A stretch of 64,000 bases of DNA from Chryseobacterium camelliae (GCF_027920545.1 NZ_CP115859.1:2821001-2885000), one strand, 5' to 3'; shown: positions 50,171 through 58,947, counted from the stretch's first letter. Notes: a model not told the origin generated them from the sequence alone. Numbers and translations: made by a program.

Positions 50171-50473
50171 TTAGTGCGCTTGAGTTTGATTCACTAAAAC
50201 GTCCTGAAACTCCTTATGTTTCTGGAAACTGGCTTTTGCAAAAGGACAAAGCGGAATAATTGTCTTTCCGTTTTTTCTTGCAAATTCTACTGCTGCCAAA
50301 AGCATTTCTTTGCCAACGCCTTTTCCGTTGTATGCTTCTTCTACCTCAGTGTGGTCGATAATAAATCTTTCTTCTCCGGCCCAGGTGTAGGTCATCAATC
50401 CTGCGTGGTTTCCGTCTATGAATGCTTCAAAATTTCCGTGTTTTTCGTCGTTCTTTTGTTTTACTTCAATCAT
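50171..50473 (-). CDS. GNAT family acetyltransferase, YjdJ-like
   Basis: This 100-residue protein is a short GNAT fold: KHGNFEAFIDGNHAGLMTYTW (broken here as FEAFIDGNHAGLMTYTW), then FIIDHTEVEEAYNGKGVGKEML with the acetyl-CoA loop (GKGVGK), and IPLCPFAKASF near the end. It matches YjdJ of E. coli, which sits next to yjdI, and the same pairing is nearly kept here with an OsmC gene between them. The acceptor is unknown. It is the last gene of the operon, one base after the OsmC stop. Confidence 0.85.
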   Translation of the reverse strand: MIEVKQKNDEKHGNFEAFIDGNHAGLMTYTWAGEERFIIDHTEVEEAYNGKGVGKEMLLAAVEFARKNGKTIIPLCPFAKASFQKHKEFQDVLVNQTQAH

Positions 50474-50474
50474 A

Positions 50475-50873
50475 TTATGAGAATTTTGTTAGTATTTCTA
50501 TGTCGTTTGTTAATATTTTATGTACAGGACAAGCGTCTGCAATCGTGTGAAGTCTTTTTAACTGTTCTTCATCAAGTTCTGTGCCTTCAAACGTTATATC
50601 TCTTTTGAAAACAGCTCTTTTGGTTAAAGGGAAATTCTCCAGCTCCACTTCTACGTTTACCTTTTCAACATCCCATTCTTTTCTCTCGATATACATTCTC
50701 AAGGTCGCTGCTGTACAGCTTGCCAGAGAAGTTGCCAGTATTTCAAAAGGGTTGAAGCCTTTGTTTTGCCCGCCTTTATCAATTGGTTCGTCAGTGATCA
50801 AAGTATTTTCACCGGCAATAACCTCTGTATAATATTTTTCTTTTCCTAAACTTGCTTTTACGGTAACTGCCAT
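50475..50873 (-). CDS. OsmC/Ohr family protein
   Basis: This 132-residue cytosolic protein would reduce organic hydroperoxides or act on other reactive species. The family features are NKGFNPFEILATSLASCTAATLRMYIE with Cys53 in ASCTAATL, and Cys115 in IADACPVHKIL, the expected catalytic cysteine pair. The arginine and glutamate expected near the active site are plausible but not verified. It starts inside the stop of yjdI (TAATG), a typical coupled junction. Confidence 0.9.
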   Translation of the reverse strand: MAVTVKASLGKEKYYTEVIAGENTLITDEPIDKGGQNKGFNPFEILATSLASCTAATLRMYIERKEWDVEKVNVEVELENFPLTKRAVFKRDITFEGTELDEEQLKRLHTIADACPVHKILTNDIEILTKFS

Positions 50874-51091
50874 TATTTTTCTGTATTGAATTGATAACTT
50901 AATGCTCCGGAAGGACAGTGATCAATTTGATCTTTAAGCTCCTGAGCCGTTGCATTTTCTGCTTTTATCCAAGGTCGTTCCTTGGGATTGTAAACTTTCG
51001 GAAGCATTTTTACGCATATCGCTGAGTGAATGCATTTCTGAGGTTGCCAGATAACCGTAATGTTTCCATTGATATATTCGTGCTTTTCCAT
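50873..51091 (-). CDS. (4Fe-4S)-type mono-cluster protein, YjdI-like
   Basis: This 72-residue soluble protein has CIHSAICVKMLPKVYNP and HCPSGALSY, the YjdI pattern. I count only three cysteines (Cys20, Cys26 and Cys59), so the fourth cluster ligand would have to be a histidine such as His22 or His58, or an outside residue. YjdI/YjdJ pairs are known in enterobacteria with unknown roles. It lies one base after the TMEM175-like gene and shares its stop region with the OsmC start. Confidence 0.85.
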   Translation of the reverse strand: MEKHEYINGNITVIWQPQKCIHSAICVKMLPKVYNPKERPWIKAENATAQELKDQIDHCPSGALSYQFNTEK

Positions 51092-51092
51092 G

Positions 51093-51671
51093 TTAGTCTT
51101 GGTTTAATGATTTTTCAATTCTTTTATCGGGAATCAACCACATCAAAGCCGTAAGATAATAAAACCCTATGGCAAGGTAAGGATAAAAAAATGAAGTCAC
51201 GATTCCTAAAGCATATAAAACGATGGACGCATATTCTTTAAATTTGGAAGAAATGGCTTCTTTTAATTTTGAACTTTCACCCTCGGATTTTATGATGATA
51301 TTTTCCAAAATAGTGTAAGCTACGGCACACATGACAAGCGTTACTCCATACGTCGCCACCGGATTTTCTGCAAAGCGCGTCGCCCCGATCCATTCTGTTG
51401 CAATAGGCATGAGCGATAGCCAGAACAAAAGGTGAAGATTAGCCCAAAGAACGCTTCCATTAATTTTTTTTACCGTTTGAAATAAATGATGATGGTTGTT
51501 CCAGTAAATTCCGACATAAATGAAACTGAAAATATAAGCTAAAAACTTAGGGAGAAGAGGTTTGAGGTCATTCCAGCTGCTGCCTTCCGGTACTTTCAAT
51601 TCAAGAACCATAATGGTGATAATAATAGCCAGAACACCATCACTAAATGCTTCCAGTCTTCCTTTTGTCAT
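51093..51671 (-). CDS. TMEM175-like potassium channel subunit (DUF1211)
   Basis: This 192-residue membrane protein starts GRLEAFSDGVLAIIITI; the RxxxFSD motif in helix 1 marks the TMEM175/DUF1211 family. Six helices fit the prokaryotic single-repeat form, which makes tetramers and conducts K+. Its TGA stop lies near the start of the downstream yjdI-like gene, and its ATG overlaps the stop of the flavin reductase gene by one base (TGATG). The role in this operon is unclear; membrane-potential or pH control is inference. Confidence 0.88.
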   Translation of the reverse strand: MTKGRLEAFSDGVLAIIITIMVLELKVPEGSSWNDLKPLLPKFLAYIFSFIYVGIYWNNHHHLFQTVKKINGSVLWANLHLLFWLSLMPIATEWIGATRFAENPVATYGVTLVMCAVAYTILENIIIKSEGESSKLKEAISSKFKEYASIVLYALGIVTSFFYPYLAIGFYYLTALMWLIPDKRIEKSLNQD

Positions 51672-52204
51672 CAGTTTCTAATTTGATTTTTAAAATTATC
51701 AATCTTAGTTTTCAGATCCTTCAACATTTCAGGATTGATCACTCCGCTCTCCAGATCAAAATTTTCATAAAACTTCGAAAGTGAAAATGTTTCTTTAATA
51801 TCGGCACCGAACTGGGGAAAGAACGTTTTCGCTGTATTCATCACATTACCGCCTCCGAAACCTCCCGGTGAAGTCGACATCAACAACATCGGTTTATTTT
51901 GAAAAACTTTTACATTGATTCTTGAAGCCCAGTCGAAAACATTTTTAAAAGCGGCACTGTAAGACCTGTTATGTTCTGCCAATGAGCAGATAATGACATC
52001 GCATTCTTCAATTGCCTTTAAAAAGTTGTGCGCTTCATCCGGAAACCCTTTCTTTTCACGATCTACGGAAAAAACAGGCATATCGAAATCATTCAGGTCG
52101 ATTAAATTAATTTCCTCCTGCTGAAAATCTTTCAAAACAAATTTTACCAGTTCTCGGTTGATCGAAGTGGAAGAAGTACTTCCTGCAAATGCCAATATTT
52201 TCAT
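51671..52204 (-). CDS. NADPH-dependent FMN reductase
   Basis: This 177-residue flavodoxin-like enzyme would reduce FMN, quinones or azo/nitro compounds with NAD(P)H. The FMN phosphate loop is FAGSTSSTSINREL at the start. SLAEHNRSYSAAFKNVFDW and LMSTSPGGFGGGNV are typical of the family. It follows the pirin gene by 19 bp and overlaps the TMEM175 start by one base. A quinone or nitro substrate would fit the pirin context. Confidence 0.9.
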   Translation of the reverse strand: MKILAFAGSTSSTSINRELVKFVLKDFQQEEINLIDLNDFDMPVFSVDREKKGFPDEAHNFLKAIEECDVIICSLAEHNRSYSAAFKNVFDWASRINVKVFQNKPMLLMSTSPGGFGGGNVMNTAKTFFPQFGADIKETFSLSKFYENFDLESGVINPEMLKDLKTKIDNFKNQIRN

Positions 52205-52223
52205 CGTCTATATTTAAATTTTC

Positions 52224-53126
52224 TTAAGGTTTTCTATTTAAAACAGCTTTCGGAAGCGGAACATATTCTTCTTCGTCGCCGGGAACCAAAGGAAAAGCAT
52301 TGTGGTTCTGATCGTGCCAGTTTACTTTTGCTTCGTCTATGACTTCTTTGTTTGAATTTACAAAGTTCCAGAATATAAAACGCTCTTCTTCAAAAGGTTC
52401 ACCTCCGAAAAGATAAACTGTTCCGTTTTCACTCATTTCAAATTCGCACAATTTGGTGTCTTTGGCTATCATTAATTGTTTTGAACCGTAAGAATTTCCA
52501 TCCGTGGTTACCGTTCCGTCTAAAACATACATGGCAGCTTCTCCATAAAGATCCTTCCCGATGCTTATTTTTTTTGCGTCTTTTGTTTTAATTTCAATAA
52601 AAAACAATTTGCTGTGAACAGGAACCGGAGATGTTTTTCCGAATGCTTCACCGGCAATCAACTTATATTGAATTCCGTCTTCTTCCCAAACCGGAATTTC
52701 ATCTGCTTCAATATGATGGAAGGTAGGCTCAGATTGTTCCAGGTGTTTTGGCAATCCTACCCAGATCTGGAAACCGTGAAGTCTTTTATCAGAATTTCTC
52801 AGGTATTCAGGTGTTCTTTCCGAATGAACAACACCTTTTCCGGCAGTCATCCAGTTTACAGCACCCGGTTTGATTTCAAGAGCACTTCCGATACTGTCTC
52901 TGTGGAAAATTGATCCTTCAAGAAGGTAAGTTAAAGTAGATAAACCGATGTGCGGATGCGGCGGAACATCAAGATTCTGATAATCCTTCAATTCGGAAGG
53001 TCCCATATGATCGATAAAAACGAAAGGCCCGACTGCTCTTTTTTCACGGAAAGGCAAAAGTCTTCCTACCAAAAAGTTTCCTATATCTGCTGATTTTTCT
53101 TCAATGATAAGTCCTATGTTTGACAT
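52224..53126 (-). CDS. Pirin family protein (quercetinase-like)
   Basis: This 300-residue double-cupin protein has the metal site in DVPPHPHIGLSTLTYL (His57, His59) and KGVVHSER (His101, Glu103). Bacterial pirins such as YhhW act as quercetin dioxygenases or electrophile sensors; the physiological substrate is unknown. It is the first gene of the six-gene operon (pirin, FMN reductase, TMEM175, YjdI, OsmC, GNAT). A near-consensus box (TACATTCG, minus strand) lies upstream. Confidence 0.9.
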   Translation of the reverse strand: MSNIGLIIEEKSADIGNFLVGRLLPFREKRAVGPFVFIDHMGPSELKDYQNLDVPPHPHIGLSTLTYLLEGSIFHRDSIGSALEIKPGAVNWMTAGKGVVHSERTPEYLRNSDKRLHGFQIWVGLPKHLEQSEPTFHHIEADEIPVWEEDGIQYKLIAGEAFGKTSPVPVHSKLFFIEIKTKDAKKISIGKDLYGEAAMYVLDGTVTTDGNSYGSKQLMIAKDTKLCEFEMSENGTVYLFGGEPFEEERFIFWNFVNSNKEVIDEAKVNWHDQNHNAFPLVPGDEEEYVPLPKAVLNRKP

Positions 53127-53458
53127 GATATGTAATGAGGTTTTATATTTTGTTTAAACGAATGTAGTGAATTTTCTAGTGTTTATGGTACTTTAAAGCT
53201 GATCTTTCATGAATTTAACCATTAAGATGCCTTAAGATTTTAAGAATATTAAGTGGAGCTTTACTATAAGCTGTTTTGCTCATAAAAATCTTTGATTTTT
53301 TCTTAATTAACTTAATAACTCAATACATCTTAATGGTTTGAATAAATATTTAATGCTAAGAACAATCTTCATCTTTTTCAGAATGATATATTCCTAAAAT
53401 GCAATTACATAAAGTTAAGAAAAAAAGAAATAACTGAGTTTTAAGTTTGTTTTAAATC
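53127..53458. other. 332-bp intergenic region with MITE-like copy B
   Basis: The gap lies between two pirin genes on the same strand and holds the element at 53217-53338. No open frame or tRNA was found. Confidence 0.6.
53217..53338. repeat. MITE-like intergenic element, copy B
   Basis: It begins with AACCATTAAGAT (53217-53228) and ends with ATCTTAATGGTT (53327-53338), the same outer 12 bp as copy A at 4526-4638. TTAAG and CTTAA units recur inside both. Interior sequence and length (122 against 113 bp) differ. It is AT-rich and non-coding. Confidence 0.55.
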
Positions 53459-54334
53459 TTAATCAGCTAAATAACCGAATTTCCCTAAATTATAATCTTC
53501 AAAAGCCTGTATGATTTCTTCTCTGGAATTCATAACGAAAGGACCATGTGGAAAAATAGGCTCGTTCAACGGTTGTCCGCTTATGATTAATATAACAGCA
53601 TCTTCTGTTGCTTCCAGTGTGAAATTCTCGCCTTCATTTTTAAATAGAGCCAAATGGTCTGTTGTTATTTTTTCTTCACCGTTTATAAGGATGCTTCCTT
53701 CGATGACCAAAGCTGCCGTATTGAAATTTGCAGGGAAGTCAAACTCTGCTTTTCCTCCTTTTTTTAGCTTGGCATTCATCATATGTACCGGGCTGAAAGT
53801 TGTTGCAGGACCTTTCTGATCTTTATAGGCTCCGGCAATAACTTCTATAAATCCGTTTTCACCCAGATCCACTTTTTTCATATCAGAGTTTTTAATAGCC
53901 TGATATTTTGGATCACTCATTTTATCCGTTGAAGGGAGATTTACCCAAAGCTGAACCATTTGAAAAATTCCGCCTTCTTTTGCCCATTCCGTTTCGTGAT
54001 ATTCTTTGTGAAGAACTCCTTTTGCGGCCGTCATCCATTGTACATCGCCTTCACCGATAATTCCACCGCCACCTGCGCTGTCGTGATGTTCCACTTTTCC
54101 CTGATATGCTATCGTCACGGTTTCAAAACCTCTGTGAGGATGTACTCCCACACCTCTTGGTCTTTCAGTTCCGTTGAAATGAAATTTTGAATTGTAATCA
54201 AGCATAATGAAAGGATCCATTCTTTTCATGTCCATTCCACTTATTCCGGGAATGAAGTTGTGCACTCTAAAACCGTCGCCTACAAAATGGGCAGGTTTTG
54301 GAGCTACTACCATTTCTACCTTTTTAGTTGCCAT
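53459..54334 (-). CDS. Pirin family protein, second copy
   Basis: This 291-residue double-cupin protein has the metal-site motifs GVGVHPHRGFETVTI (His65, His67) and KGVLHKEYHE (His109 and Glu111 or the nearby His). It is clearly different from the first pirin (roughly the same fold, diverged sequence). It has its own promoter box 20 bp upstream. It lies before the first pirin on the same strand, with 332 bp between, so it is probably transcribed separately. Confidence 0.9.
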   Translation of the reverse strand: MATKKVEMVVAPKPAHFVGDGFRVHNFIPGISGMDMKRMDPFIMLDYNSKFHFNGTERPRGVGVHPHRGFETVTIAYQGKVEHHDSAGGGGIIGEGDVQWMTAAKGVLHKEYHETEWAKEGGIFQMVQLWVNLPSTDKMSDPKYQAIKNSDMKKVDLGENGFIEVIAGAYKDQKGPATTFSPVHMMNAKLKKGGKAEFDFPANFNTAALVIEGSILINGEEKITTDHLALFKNEGENFTLEATEDAVILIISGQPLNEPIFPHGPFVMNSREEIIQAFEDYNLGKFGYLAD

Positions 54335-54353
54335 ATTATTGTATTTTATATAA

Positions 54354-54361
54354 CAAAGGTA
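54354..54361 (-). promoter_or_regulatory. Bacteroidetes -7 box for the second pirin gene
   Basis: The minus strand reads TACCTTTG, matching TAnnTTTG, 20 bp before the ATG. Confidence 0.6.
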
Positions 54362-54411
54362 GAGGACTTAAACATCAAATGCATTGACCTGTGGTAAGTA
54401 GTGCGACTGCT

Positions 54412-55815
54412 CTAGTTTTCCTTGGATTTCATGTTTTTTCCGTCCGAAATATGAAGTCTTCGAAAAACAAATCCTGAAATAATCGTAAGCACTCCTACGG
54501 TAAGGAAAGTGTATCGGAAAGCATTGTGGATTTCTCCTTTGATGAGGTCTGTATTTTCAAATATTTTTAAAACGATTAACCCGAAAGCAATTCCGAAACC
54601 GATGGCTAGCTGTTGGTTTACTGATAATAACGAGTTTCCGCTGCTGGTCTGGAAATTCCTCAAATCGGCAATGGAAATGGTGTTCATGGAAGTAAACTGA
54701 ATAGAATTAAAAAATCCAAGAACAGCTATAATCGGGATAAACCAGTATAAAGAGGTATGAATATCAGGGATGGCAAGCAAACAGATTAATGTTCCGATGA
54801 TAAAGGTATTGAACATTAAGGTTTGCCTGTAGCCGAATTTATCTAAAATTTTAATGACGTAGGATTTTCCGAACATAGCGGTTATTGCCATGGGTGCAAT
54901 AATCCAGCCTGAAGTTACTGCCGATTGTTTGTAAGCAATCTGAATCATTAAAGGTAAGAGCAAAGGAACGGAACTGATTCCCAGTCTTGTGGCAAGATTT
55001 CCGATAATTCCTACACGGAAAGTTCTCACTTGGAGTAAGTTTAAAGGAAAAATAGGACTTTCATCTGTTTTGGCATGTTTGTAATAATAATACATAAAAA
55101 GAAACCCTAAAATAAAGACCACTAAAACGGGGGTTGTGTTTTGCATATCACCAAAAAGTTCCAGTGAGATGGAGAGCAGGAGAGAGGCTGCTGCAAAAAT
55201 TAAAAATCCTTTCAGATCAAAATCCACATCTTTTGAGGTGTAATTAGGCATAAATTTCAGTCCTAGAACGATTCCCAACACTCCGATCGGGATGTTGATC
55301 AAAAAAATCCAGTGCCATGAAAGATAATCTACCATGTATCCGCCGACCAAAGGTCCTAAAACCGGTCCGATAAGGGCCGGAATAATAGCGAAATTCATCG
55401 CTTTTAATAATTCATTCTTATCAAAAGTTTTGATAAGTGCCAGTTTTCCGACAGGAGTCATCAAGCTTCCTCCCACTCCCTGAATTACTCGTGAAATGAC
55501 AAGGTGGGTGAGGTTTTGTGATAACGAACAGAATAACGAACCTAAACTGAAAAGAACCAGCGAAAAAATGAAAACCTTTTTTGTCCCGAATCTGTCTGCC
55601 AGAAATCCACTTGCAGGCATGAAAACAGCCAGTGTTAAAACATAGCTGATGATCGCATTCTGCATATTGAGCGGAGATTCTTTCAGGTCTTTTGCAATAG
55701 AAGGTAAAGAAGTATTTAAAATGGTAGAATCCAACATCTGCATGAAAATTGCGGTAGCAAGAATCAAGGGGAGTATTTTTTTTATTGAACTGGGCTGCGA
55801 AATTACTTCTGACAT
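54412..55815 (-). CDS. MFS transporter, DHA2 family (EmrB/QacA-type)
   Basis: This 467-residue transporter has 13-14 predicted helices. Signatures are AIFMQMLDSTILNTSLPSIA in helix 1, GFLADRFGTKKVFIFSL (motif A), SRVIQGVGGSLMTPVGK and GPVLGPLVGGY (motif C region). It would export drugs or other small molecules by proton antiport, with the substrate unknown. No MFP partner or regulator gene is adjacent. The pirin gene lies downstream on the same strand, 78 bp away. Confidence 0.9.
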   Translation of the reverse strand: MSEVISQPSSIKKILPLILATAIFMQMLDSTILNTSLPSIAKDLKESPLNMQNAIISYVLTLAVFMPASGFLADRFGTKKVFIFSLVLFSLGSLFCSLSQNLTHLVISRVIQGVGGSLMTPVGKLALIKTFDKNELLKAMNFAIIPALIGPVLGPLVGGYMVDYLSWHWIFLINIPIGVLGIVLGLKFMPNYTSKDVDFDLKGFLIFAAASLLLSISLELFGDMQNTTPVLVVFILGFLFMYYYYKHAKTDESPIFPLNLLQVRTFRVGIIGNLATRLGISSVPLLLPLMIQIAYKQSAVTSGWIIAPMAITAMFGKSYVIKILDKFGYRQTLMFNTFIIGTLICLLAIPDIHTSLYWFIPIIAVLGFFNSIQFTSMNTISIADLRNFQTSSGNSLLSVNQQLAIGFGIAFGLIVLKIFENTDLIKGEIHNAFRYTFLTVGVLTIISGFVFRRLHISDGKNMKSKEN

Positions 55816-55938
55816 TTTTTTAGATTTAGACTTCTTTTAAGTTTTTAAATTTCTAAAATTTATTATAAAAGTTTCCGGACTGATTGCGATAGTGAATTGC
55901 ATCAGCTTCATGGATAAAGAAATCTATATAAAATTAAA

Positions 55939-55966
55939 AAAGTCTTGTGAGATTTCACAAGACTTT
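55939..55966 (-). terminator. Terminator of the unknown secreted protein gene
   Basis: AAAGTCTTGTGA and TCACAAGACTTT form a 12-bp stem with a 4-nt loop; the minus strand runs into T residues. Confidence 0.85.
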
Positions 55967-55971
55967 CTGAT

Positions 55972-56784
55972 TTATTTTCTAGGCTTTTCTACTCCTTTCC
56001 ATTCGTCACCTGCTTTTCTGTACTGGCTTAAAATAAAAGTTTTGAAATCTTTTGTTTTGTATTCGATATTATCGTTGTTCTGTTCAAACGGCATGATGTA
56101 GTAATATTCTACGTCAGTTTTATCTGTTTTTGTTCCTTTTTTTACAGACGGAACATATTTTGAAAATTTATAATTTGGAAGATATTGTCTTAGTCTTGTA
56201 TAGAACGCTTTATCTTCTTTTTCGTTAGGAATAATATCTACGATGTTAAAGTCATCATTTTTCTTGTCAATCCAAAGGTAATAAGTTACTTCCTCTTTTG
56301 TTTTTTTGTTGATAGAGTTGAAAGCAAATAATTCTTTGGGTACTAATTCTTTTATTTTTTCAGGATCAACTTTTGTGAAATATTCACCTTGAGAAGGATC
56401 TACATACGTTTCAAGGTTATACATCAATACAGAATTGTTCACAAAGTTTTTGTTTTTGAAGTATTGATTAAGAGATAATTCTGCAGTGGCTCTAAGCTCT
56501 TTTCCTCTTGCGTCCAGTTTTTTAGTAGGATTTTGAGGGTTTACTTTTTTTACAAACTCATATAAAACCACAGGTTTTACATCTTTAAGGTGAGGGTATG
56601 TTTTAAGTTGCTCAGCTTTTGCTAACCAATAATATTGTTGATAGTAATCATCTTTTTCGTTATCCTTTACCGTTTTGTACGTTAAGGCAAGTTTTTTTGA
56701 GTTTAAATATTTGGCAAATTTACCTTGTCCAAAAGCAAAACTCATGGATAATAAAGCAAAAAAGATAGTAATGTTTCTTCTCAT
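55972..56784 (-). CDS. Exported protein of unknown function
   Basis: I chose the ATG at 56784 (270 aa), which gives the signal peptide MRRNITIFFALLSMSFAFGQ; a longer frame adds 10 residues. The mature protein is rich in Lys, Asp and Tyr, with the segments DDYYQQYYWLAKAEQL and EVTYYLWIDKK. No family is recognised. No membrane segment or sorting domain is visible, so it is probably periplasmic. It stands alone, with a terminator 6 bp past its stop. Confidence 0.7.
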   Translation of the reverse strand: MRRNITIFFALLSMSFAFGQGKFAKYLNSKKLALTYKTVKDNEKDDYYQQYYWLAKAEQLKTYPHLKDVKPVVLYEFVKKVNPQNPTKKLDARGKELRATAELSLNQYFKNKNFVNNSVLMYNLETYVDPSQGEYFTKVDPEKIKELVPKELFAFNSINKKTKEEVTYYLWIDKKNDDFNIVDIIPNEKEDKAFYTRLRQYLPNYKFSKYVPSVKKGTKTDKTDVEYYYIMPFEQNNDNIEYKTKDFKTFILSQYRKAGDEWKGVEKPRK

Positions 56785-56890
56785 TTTTTTATAATTGAAT
56801 TTTTCGATTTCCAAATATAATTATTTATTAGATAATATTTTTTATTGTCGGTTAAATTATGTGAATATTATTATGGTTAATTCAAAAAAA

Positions 56891-56912
56891 AATCCTGTAT
56901 CGCTACAGGATT
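56891..56912 (-). terminator. Terminator of asnB
   Basis: AATCCTGTA, loop TCGC and TACAGGATT form a 9-bp stem; the minus strand continues into eight T residues. It lies about 88 bp past the asnB stop. Confidence 0.75.
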
Positions 56913-56999
56913 GATAAAATTATTTTTTTGAGCATAAGGGTGAATGCTTTAAATAGCTGCTTTTAAGAAGCTAATCTCTACATCTATTCTCCGTTTCCT

Positions 57000-58670
57000 T
57001 TACTCGTAAGAGGTTTCGTGTACTCTCACGGCTCTTCCGCTTGGATCGTTCATTTTCTTGAAAGCTTCGTCCCATTCTAAGGCAATTGGTGTAGAACATG
57101 CCACTGAAGGAACCGAAGGAACTGTTGCTGCTGCTGTTTCACTTGGAAAATGCTCTTCAAAAATCGTTCTGTAACGATATTCTTCTTTGTTTTGAGGAGT
57201 GTTTAAAGGAAATCTGAATTTTGCATTGACCATCATTTCGTCAGTAACTTCTTTTTCTGCAACTTCTTTTAAAGTGTCGATCCAGGAATAACCAACCCCA
57301 TCGGAAAACTGTTCTTTTTGTCTCCAGACAATAGATTCAGGAAGAATGTCCTCAAAAGCTTTTCTTATCACCCATTTTTCGATTTTACCATCTGCTGTGC
57401 TGATCATTTTATCTTCAGGATTGATCGACATGGCAATATCCATAAATTCTTTATCCAAAAAAGGAACACGCCCTTCAATTCCCCAGCTCATTAAGGCTTT
57501 GTTGGCTCTCAGGCAATCATACAAATGAAGTTTTTCCAGTTTTCTTACCGTTTCATCATGAAATTCTTTGGCGTTTGGAGCTTTATGGAAATACAGATAA
57601 CCACCAAATAATTCATCAGAACCTTCTCCTGAAAGCACCATTTTGATTCCCATAGATTTAATCACTCTTGCCAAAAGATACATCGGTGTAGAAGCCCGAA
57701 TTGTGGTGACATCATAGGTTTCCAAATGATAAATTACATCACGGATGGCATCCAAACCTTCCTGAATCGTAAAATTGATTTCATGGTGAACAGAACCGAT
57801 GAATTCTGCTGCTTTTTGTGCTGCTGCTAAATCGGGAGATCCCACCAAACCGACTGCAAAACTGTGTAATCTTGGATACCAGGCTTCCTGAGTATCTCCA
57901 CTTTCAACTCTTTGTCTTGCAAATTTTGCGGTAATCGCTGAAATAACGGAAGAATCCAGTCCTCCGGAAAGTAAAACACCATAAGGAACATCGCTCATCA
58001 GTTGTCTGTGTACAGCATCTTCAAGTCCTTTTCTTAATTTAGGAATATCGGTTTTGTTATCTTTTACATGATCGAAACCTTTCCAGTCTCTTTTGTACCA
58101 TTGCTGAAGATCTCCTCCGTCTTTACTGTACAGAAGATGTCCCGGAAGAAAAGTTTCAATGGTTTTACAAACGCCTTCCAGTGCTTTTAGTTCTGAGGCT
58201 ACATAATAGTTTCCGTTTTTATCCCAGCCATGATAAAGAGGGCAGATTCCCATATGATCTCTTGCGATAAGGTAAATATCGTTTTCAATGTCATATAGAG
58301 AGAAAGCAAAAATTCCGTTGAGTTTTTCCAGGAAATCTTTTCCGTATTTTGTGTAAAGTGCTAAGATCACTTCACAGTCCGACTGGGTCTGGAATTCATA
58401 ATCCGGAAACTCTTCTTTTAGTTCACGATGGTTATAAATCTCTCCGTTCACGGCTAAAACAACACTTCCGTCTTTGGTAAATAAAGGCTGTTTTCCTGAA
58501 GTTGGATCTACAATGGCCAGTCTTTCGTGAGAGAAAATTATTTTATCATTTTGAAATACGCCGCTCCAATCGGGACCTCTGTGGCGGATTTTCTTAGACA
58601 TTTCCAGTACCTGAGGTCGTAATATTTCTGTTTTTTGTTTGGCATCAAACAAGCATACAATTCCACACAT
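57000..58670 (-). CDS. asnB: Asparagine synthase B (glutamine-hydrolysing)
   Basis: This cytosolic enzyme makes asparagine from aspartate, glutamine and ATP. The 556-residue protein has the glutaminase nucleophile Cys2 in MCGIVCLFD, RHRGPDWSG, SHERLAIVDP and NGEIYNHRELK. The synthetase domain has the ATP P-loop SGGLDSSVI and the GEGSDELFGGYLYF motif. The C-terminus contains a short Ala/Pro/Val-rich stretch, commonly seen in this family. It has its own -7 box 24 bp upstream, and its length is normal. Confidence 0.96.
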   Translation of the reverse strand: MCGIVCLFDAKQKTEILRPQVLEMSKKIRHRGPDWSGVFQNDKIIFSHERLAIVDPTSGKQPLFTKDGSVVLAVNGEIYNHRELKEEFPDYEFQTQSDCEVILALYTKYGKDFLEKLNGIFAFSLYDIENDIYLIARDHMGICPLYHGWDKNGNYYVASELKALEGVCKTIETFLPGHLLYSKDGGDLQQWYKRDWKGFDHVKDNKTDIPKLRKGLEDAVHRQLMSDVPYGVLLSGGLDSSVISAITAKFARQRVESGDTQEAWYPRLHSFAVGLVGSPDLAAAQKAAEFIGSVHHEINFTIQEGLDAIRDVIYHLETYDVTTIRASTPMYLLARVIKSMGIKMVLSGEGSDELFGGYLYFHKAPNAKEFHDETVRKLEKLHLYDCLRANKALMSWGIEGRVPFLDKEFMDIAMSINPEDKMISTADGKIEKWVIRKAFEDILPESIVWRQKEQFSDGVGYSWIDTLKEVAEKEVTDEMMVNAKFRFPLNTPQNKEEYRYRTIFEEHFPSETAAATVPSVPSVACSTPIALEWDEAFKKMNDPSGRAVRVHETSYE

Positions 58671-58693
58671 TCTTTTCTATTTTTTTGATGTGA

Positions 58694-58701
58694 CAAATGT
58701 A
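58694..58701 (-). promoter_or_regulatory. Bacteroidetes -7 box for asnB
   Basis: The minus strand reads TACATTTG, matching TAnnTTTG, 24 bp before the ATG. Confidence 0.6.
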
Positions 58702-58947
58702 GAATGAGCGTTTTAAAATAACAAACAAAAAATAATAATTGGTTTAATTTTTACTTTTAAAATTACTTTATTAAGTAAAAAATACTATATAAATTGAAAT
58801 TTATTTTATTTTTAAGGAAAATTTTCATTTGGAATTACTATTTACGAAATAAAAATGACATAAAAATTAATCTATGTTAATTAATATGATGTTTTTTTAT
58901 CGTTTATTTGTAATTCGAAATAATTTTTTTTCATCATTTGTGTTTTT

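Noticed and set aside
50216..50608. 130-codon plus-strand frame over the GNAT and OsmC genes
   Set aside because: Cys/Phe-rich antisense translation opposite two clear family genes.
53459..54334. Treating the two pirins as a recent tandem duplication
   Set aside because: The proteins differ throughout apart from the metal-site motifs; the intervening 332 bp carry a repeat element and separate promoters.
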